This document shows positions 63,001 through 64,000 of a DNA stretch of 64,000 nucleotides, in pieces. Source of the stretch: Sinotaia quadrata (lineage: Eukaryota > Mollusca > Gastropoda > Architaenioglossa > Viviparidae); NCBI GenBank assembly GCA_028829895.1, contig CM054182.1:3690501-3754500 (forward strand). Direction: 5' to 3'. Position numbers and translations under genes: made by a program. The notes beneath the pieces were generated by a model that did no database searches, was not told the origin of the DNA, and saw only the letters and a list, made by a program, of their open reading frames with translations. Position 1 is the first letter of the stretch. Each line of letters begins with the position of its first letter.

Positions 63001-63892
63001 GTCCCCCCCCCTCCCCATTTGCTTAAAAGAATTTTAAAAGCATTATTGTAGAAAGTCACAGTATTATAAAGTTTGGTAATCTGCACATTATTTTTTTTCT
63101 TGTGTTTCATTTTCCTTAAAGAAATTAATCTTATGTTCATAATCCAATATAATGACTTATTTCTGTGTCTAGTTTAATGATTGTAAGTACAAATATTTTC
63201 TGAACTTTATTCTTCAGTTAGGGTTTAGTTACAATATTTAATTTTGAAAGTGTGCATAATTTCAGCGTATGGACCTGGGTGACTGTCCTAGTATTCATGA
63301 TCTAGCCCTTCGTGCTGACTACGAACGTGCTGCTTCCACCAAGGACTATTTTTATGACATTGATGTAAGTAATGCCTTTTGATGTAGATAATATGGAGGA
63401 ATTTGATCAGTTAAGATTTATAGAATGATCTGTCATCCAGTTCTCATGTTCACTTATATTATAAAACAAAAGATATAAAATTTTCTCCCCAACATCAAAG
63501 TATTGTTTGTCTCAGAATAAATTTGTTCATATAGAACAAGTAATAGGAAATAGGTTGAATCTCTTTTAACCTTTTGCAGATTTCAGTCATATTCACTATG
63601 TATAGTTAATGATTTTTTTTGTAAATTGCTAAATACTGAATTGAGTGTATGTGTGGGGATAGCAGGAGGATATTATTGCTGGGTCAATTATTTATTTATT
63701 GATTCTACTTATGACTGTTTATGTATTCAGTTTATATCTTAATTTGTGATTTTAAAGTATGTGTTTATTAATGATTTGTAGGCAATGGAACACCTGCAAA
63801 CATTTATCACAGACTGTGACCGCAAGACTGAGCTGGCTAAGCGTCGTCTTAAAGAGACACAAGAGGAACTAAGTGAGGAAGCAAATGCCAAG
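45018..63892 (+). CDS. LUC7L: LUC7-like U1 snRNP-associated splicing factor, exons 1-4 (3' end outside window)
   Basis: LUC7 family protein, a nuclear RNA-binding component of U1 snRNP that helps choose weak 5' splice sites. Four exons join in frame into 122 codons. The N-terminus is MSAHDQMRAMLDELMGTARD. A CCCH-type zinc finger follows in RVCKSFLLGCCPHDIL / MDLGDCPSIHDLALRADYE (Cys36, Cys44, Cys59, His63). After that comes the start of a coiled coil (MEHLQTFITDCDRKTELAKR, RLKETQEELSEEANAK). The C2H2 second finger and RS-rich tail expected of the family lie to the right. All splice sites are GT-AG. Similarity to LUC7L/LUC7L2 is high; whether this is the LUC7L, LUC7L2 or single invertebrate orthologue cannot be told from 122 residues. 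Confidence 0.93.
47765..47873 (+). repeat. Dispersed repeat copy (partner of 5625-5736)
   Basis: TATAGAATATAAACACATGA, then TATTTCAAT and TTTTAAGAAAACACATTTCA, GACCCAT-CTT and GTACACTT-CCCA-AGAA are shared with 5625-5736 in the same orientation, roughly 85% similar by eye. Element type unknown. Confidence 0.85.
48040..48303. mobile_element. hAT-type MITE, 264 bp, with 8-bp target-site duplication
   Basis: Terminal inverted repeats CAGTGGCATAAC (left) and GTAATTACACCACTG (right; reverse complement CAGTGGTGTAATTAC). Flanking octamers CTGAAACC (48032-48039) and CTGAAATC (48304-48311) differ at one base, and 8 bp is the hAT duplication length. No coding capacity. Confidence 0.75.
48952..48980. 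repeat. (CA)n microsatellite
   Basis: ACACACACACACACACACAC run in LUC7L intron 1. Confidence 0.97.
56119..56213 (+). CDS. LUC7L: LUC7L exon 2
   Basis: Acceptor TTCTAG, phase 1 in; encodes GNNSSYKVKFDDPRVCKSFL then LGCCPHDILAST; phase 0 out at ACG|GTGAGT. It carries the first zinc-finger cysteines. Confidence 0.94.
57940..58970. repeat. Diverged direct duplication, two ~190-250 bp segments ~780 bp apart
   Basis: Segment 1 (57950-58200) and segment 2 (58725-58975) share GTCATAACT(C/T)(T/G)G, TAACTAAATTT-GATAT, TCTACAAGC(C/T)TGAATAATTT, GACAATTAGCTTCATTA / GATAATTAGTTTTATTA and CTTGTA-ATT. Probably two copies of a tandemly organised repeat; family not recognised. Confidence 0.65.
59854..60150 (+). 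pseudogene. Myb/SANT-like DNA-binding protein relic of the Harbinger-like element
   Basis: ATG 59854 opens MDAEHGNRRAHDDNFTHSEI then VALIEAYEYRKK, the first helix of the Myb/SANT-like domain that accompanies Harbinger transposases. After ~50 codons the frame shifts: VNAFFTIHRLADELRCKWSK follows in another frame, then stops. A later KKKIP / KTGGE stretch resembles the usual end of this domain. Family proteins help bring the transposase to the element ends in the nucleus. Several stops and shifts mean no functional product. Confidence 0.6.
60581..60995. repeat. ~51-62 bp minisatellite, 8 copies, inside the Harbinger-like element
   Basis: The unit begins CATGAGTCACCATCATGATA then ATATTTAAATGTCTATATGT and GTTAAATATGA; eight copies of GTCAC(C/T)AT(C/T)AT are spaced ~50-60 bp. 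Each copy contains TGAGTCA, an AP-1-like hexamer core, by composition of the unit. Confidence 0.95.
62264..63265. other. Remainder of LUC7L intron 2
   Basis: AT-rich, with (GA)n at 62613-62627 and poly(C) at 63003-63012. Nothing else recognised. Confidence 0.6.
63266..63364 (+). CDS. LUC7L: LUC7L exon 3
   Basis: Acceptor TTTCAG; 33 codons: RMDLGDCPSIHDLALRADYE then RAASTKDYFYDID; donor GAT|GTAAGT, phase 0. It supplies the third Cys and the His of the finger. Confidence 0.95.
63782..63892 (+). CDS. LUC7L: LUC7L exon 4 (last in window)
   Basis: Acceptor TTTGTAG; 37 codons AMEHLQTFITDCDRKTELAK... to EELSEEANAK; donor AAG|GTGAGT, phase 0. Start of the charged coiled-coil region. Confidence 0.95.
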
Positions 63893-64000
63893 GTGAGTTT
63901 TTCCATTTGTTTAATTGCATTATTAGAATGTTGATATTTTCTTTTTAAACTTGGGATGTGTATAAATAATTATCAACTAATATAATTGCAAATGCAGACA

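Larger units (their letters stand above)
56214..63265 (+). other. LUC7L intron 2 (~7 kb)
   Basis: Holds a diverged tandem duplication (57940-58970) and the 2.6 kb Harbinger-like element (59662-62263). The remainder is AT-rich; no exon recognised. Confidence 0.55.

Overview
This is animal nuclear DNA. Genes are split by many GT-AG introns, the sequence is very AT-rich, and microsatellites, minisatellites and decayed DNA transposons are abundant. Two conserved protein-coding genes can be reconstructed exon by exon; both are cut by the window edges. AT content, intron sizes and tRNA-derived SINE-like heads suggest an invertebrate, possibly a gastropod mollusc, but this is an inference and no species can be named.

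Left half, minus strand (about 31000 down to 2188, running off the left edge): the 5' part of an animal type I fatty acid synthase (FAS) or FAS-like polyketide synthase. Sixteen coding exons with matching phases give about 1,120 uninterrupted codons covering ketosynthase (KS), malonyl/acyl transferase (MAT) and dehydratase (DH). Every catalytic residue I could locate is present: KS Cys202/His334/His372, MAT Ser623/His725, DH His920/Asp1077. The ER, KR, ACP and TE regions would lie beyond position 1. A likely noncoding first exon ends at 30932, with a promoter-like segment just upstream.

Right half, plus strand (45018 to 63892, running off the right edge): the first four coding exons of LUC7L, a U1 snRNP-associated splicing factor, carrying the LUC7 CCCH zinc finger. 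Its first two introns are about 11 kb and 7 kb. The two genes point away from each other across roughly 14 kb of repeat-filled DNA.

Mobile-element content: a piggyBac 3' end (1-496), a 1.3 kb pogo/Tigger-like element (11619-12903), a THAP-domain relic and a spliced transposon-type pseudogene (35769-37320), a hAT transposase pseudogene with two minisatellites inside its reading frame (39766-41440), a hAT MITE with an 8-bp target-site duplication (48040-48303), and a 2.6 kb Harbinger-like element with a Myb/SANT relic and its own minisatellite (59662-62263). I saw no new multi-gene system. The most unusual feature is a set of intronic tandem repeats that incorporate FAS exon/intron boundaries, one of which was later split by a transposon.
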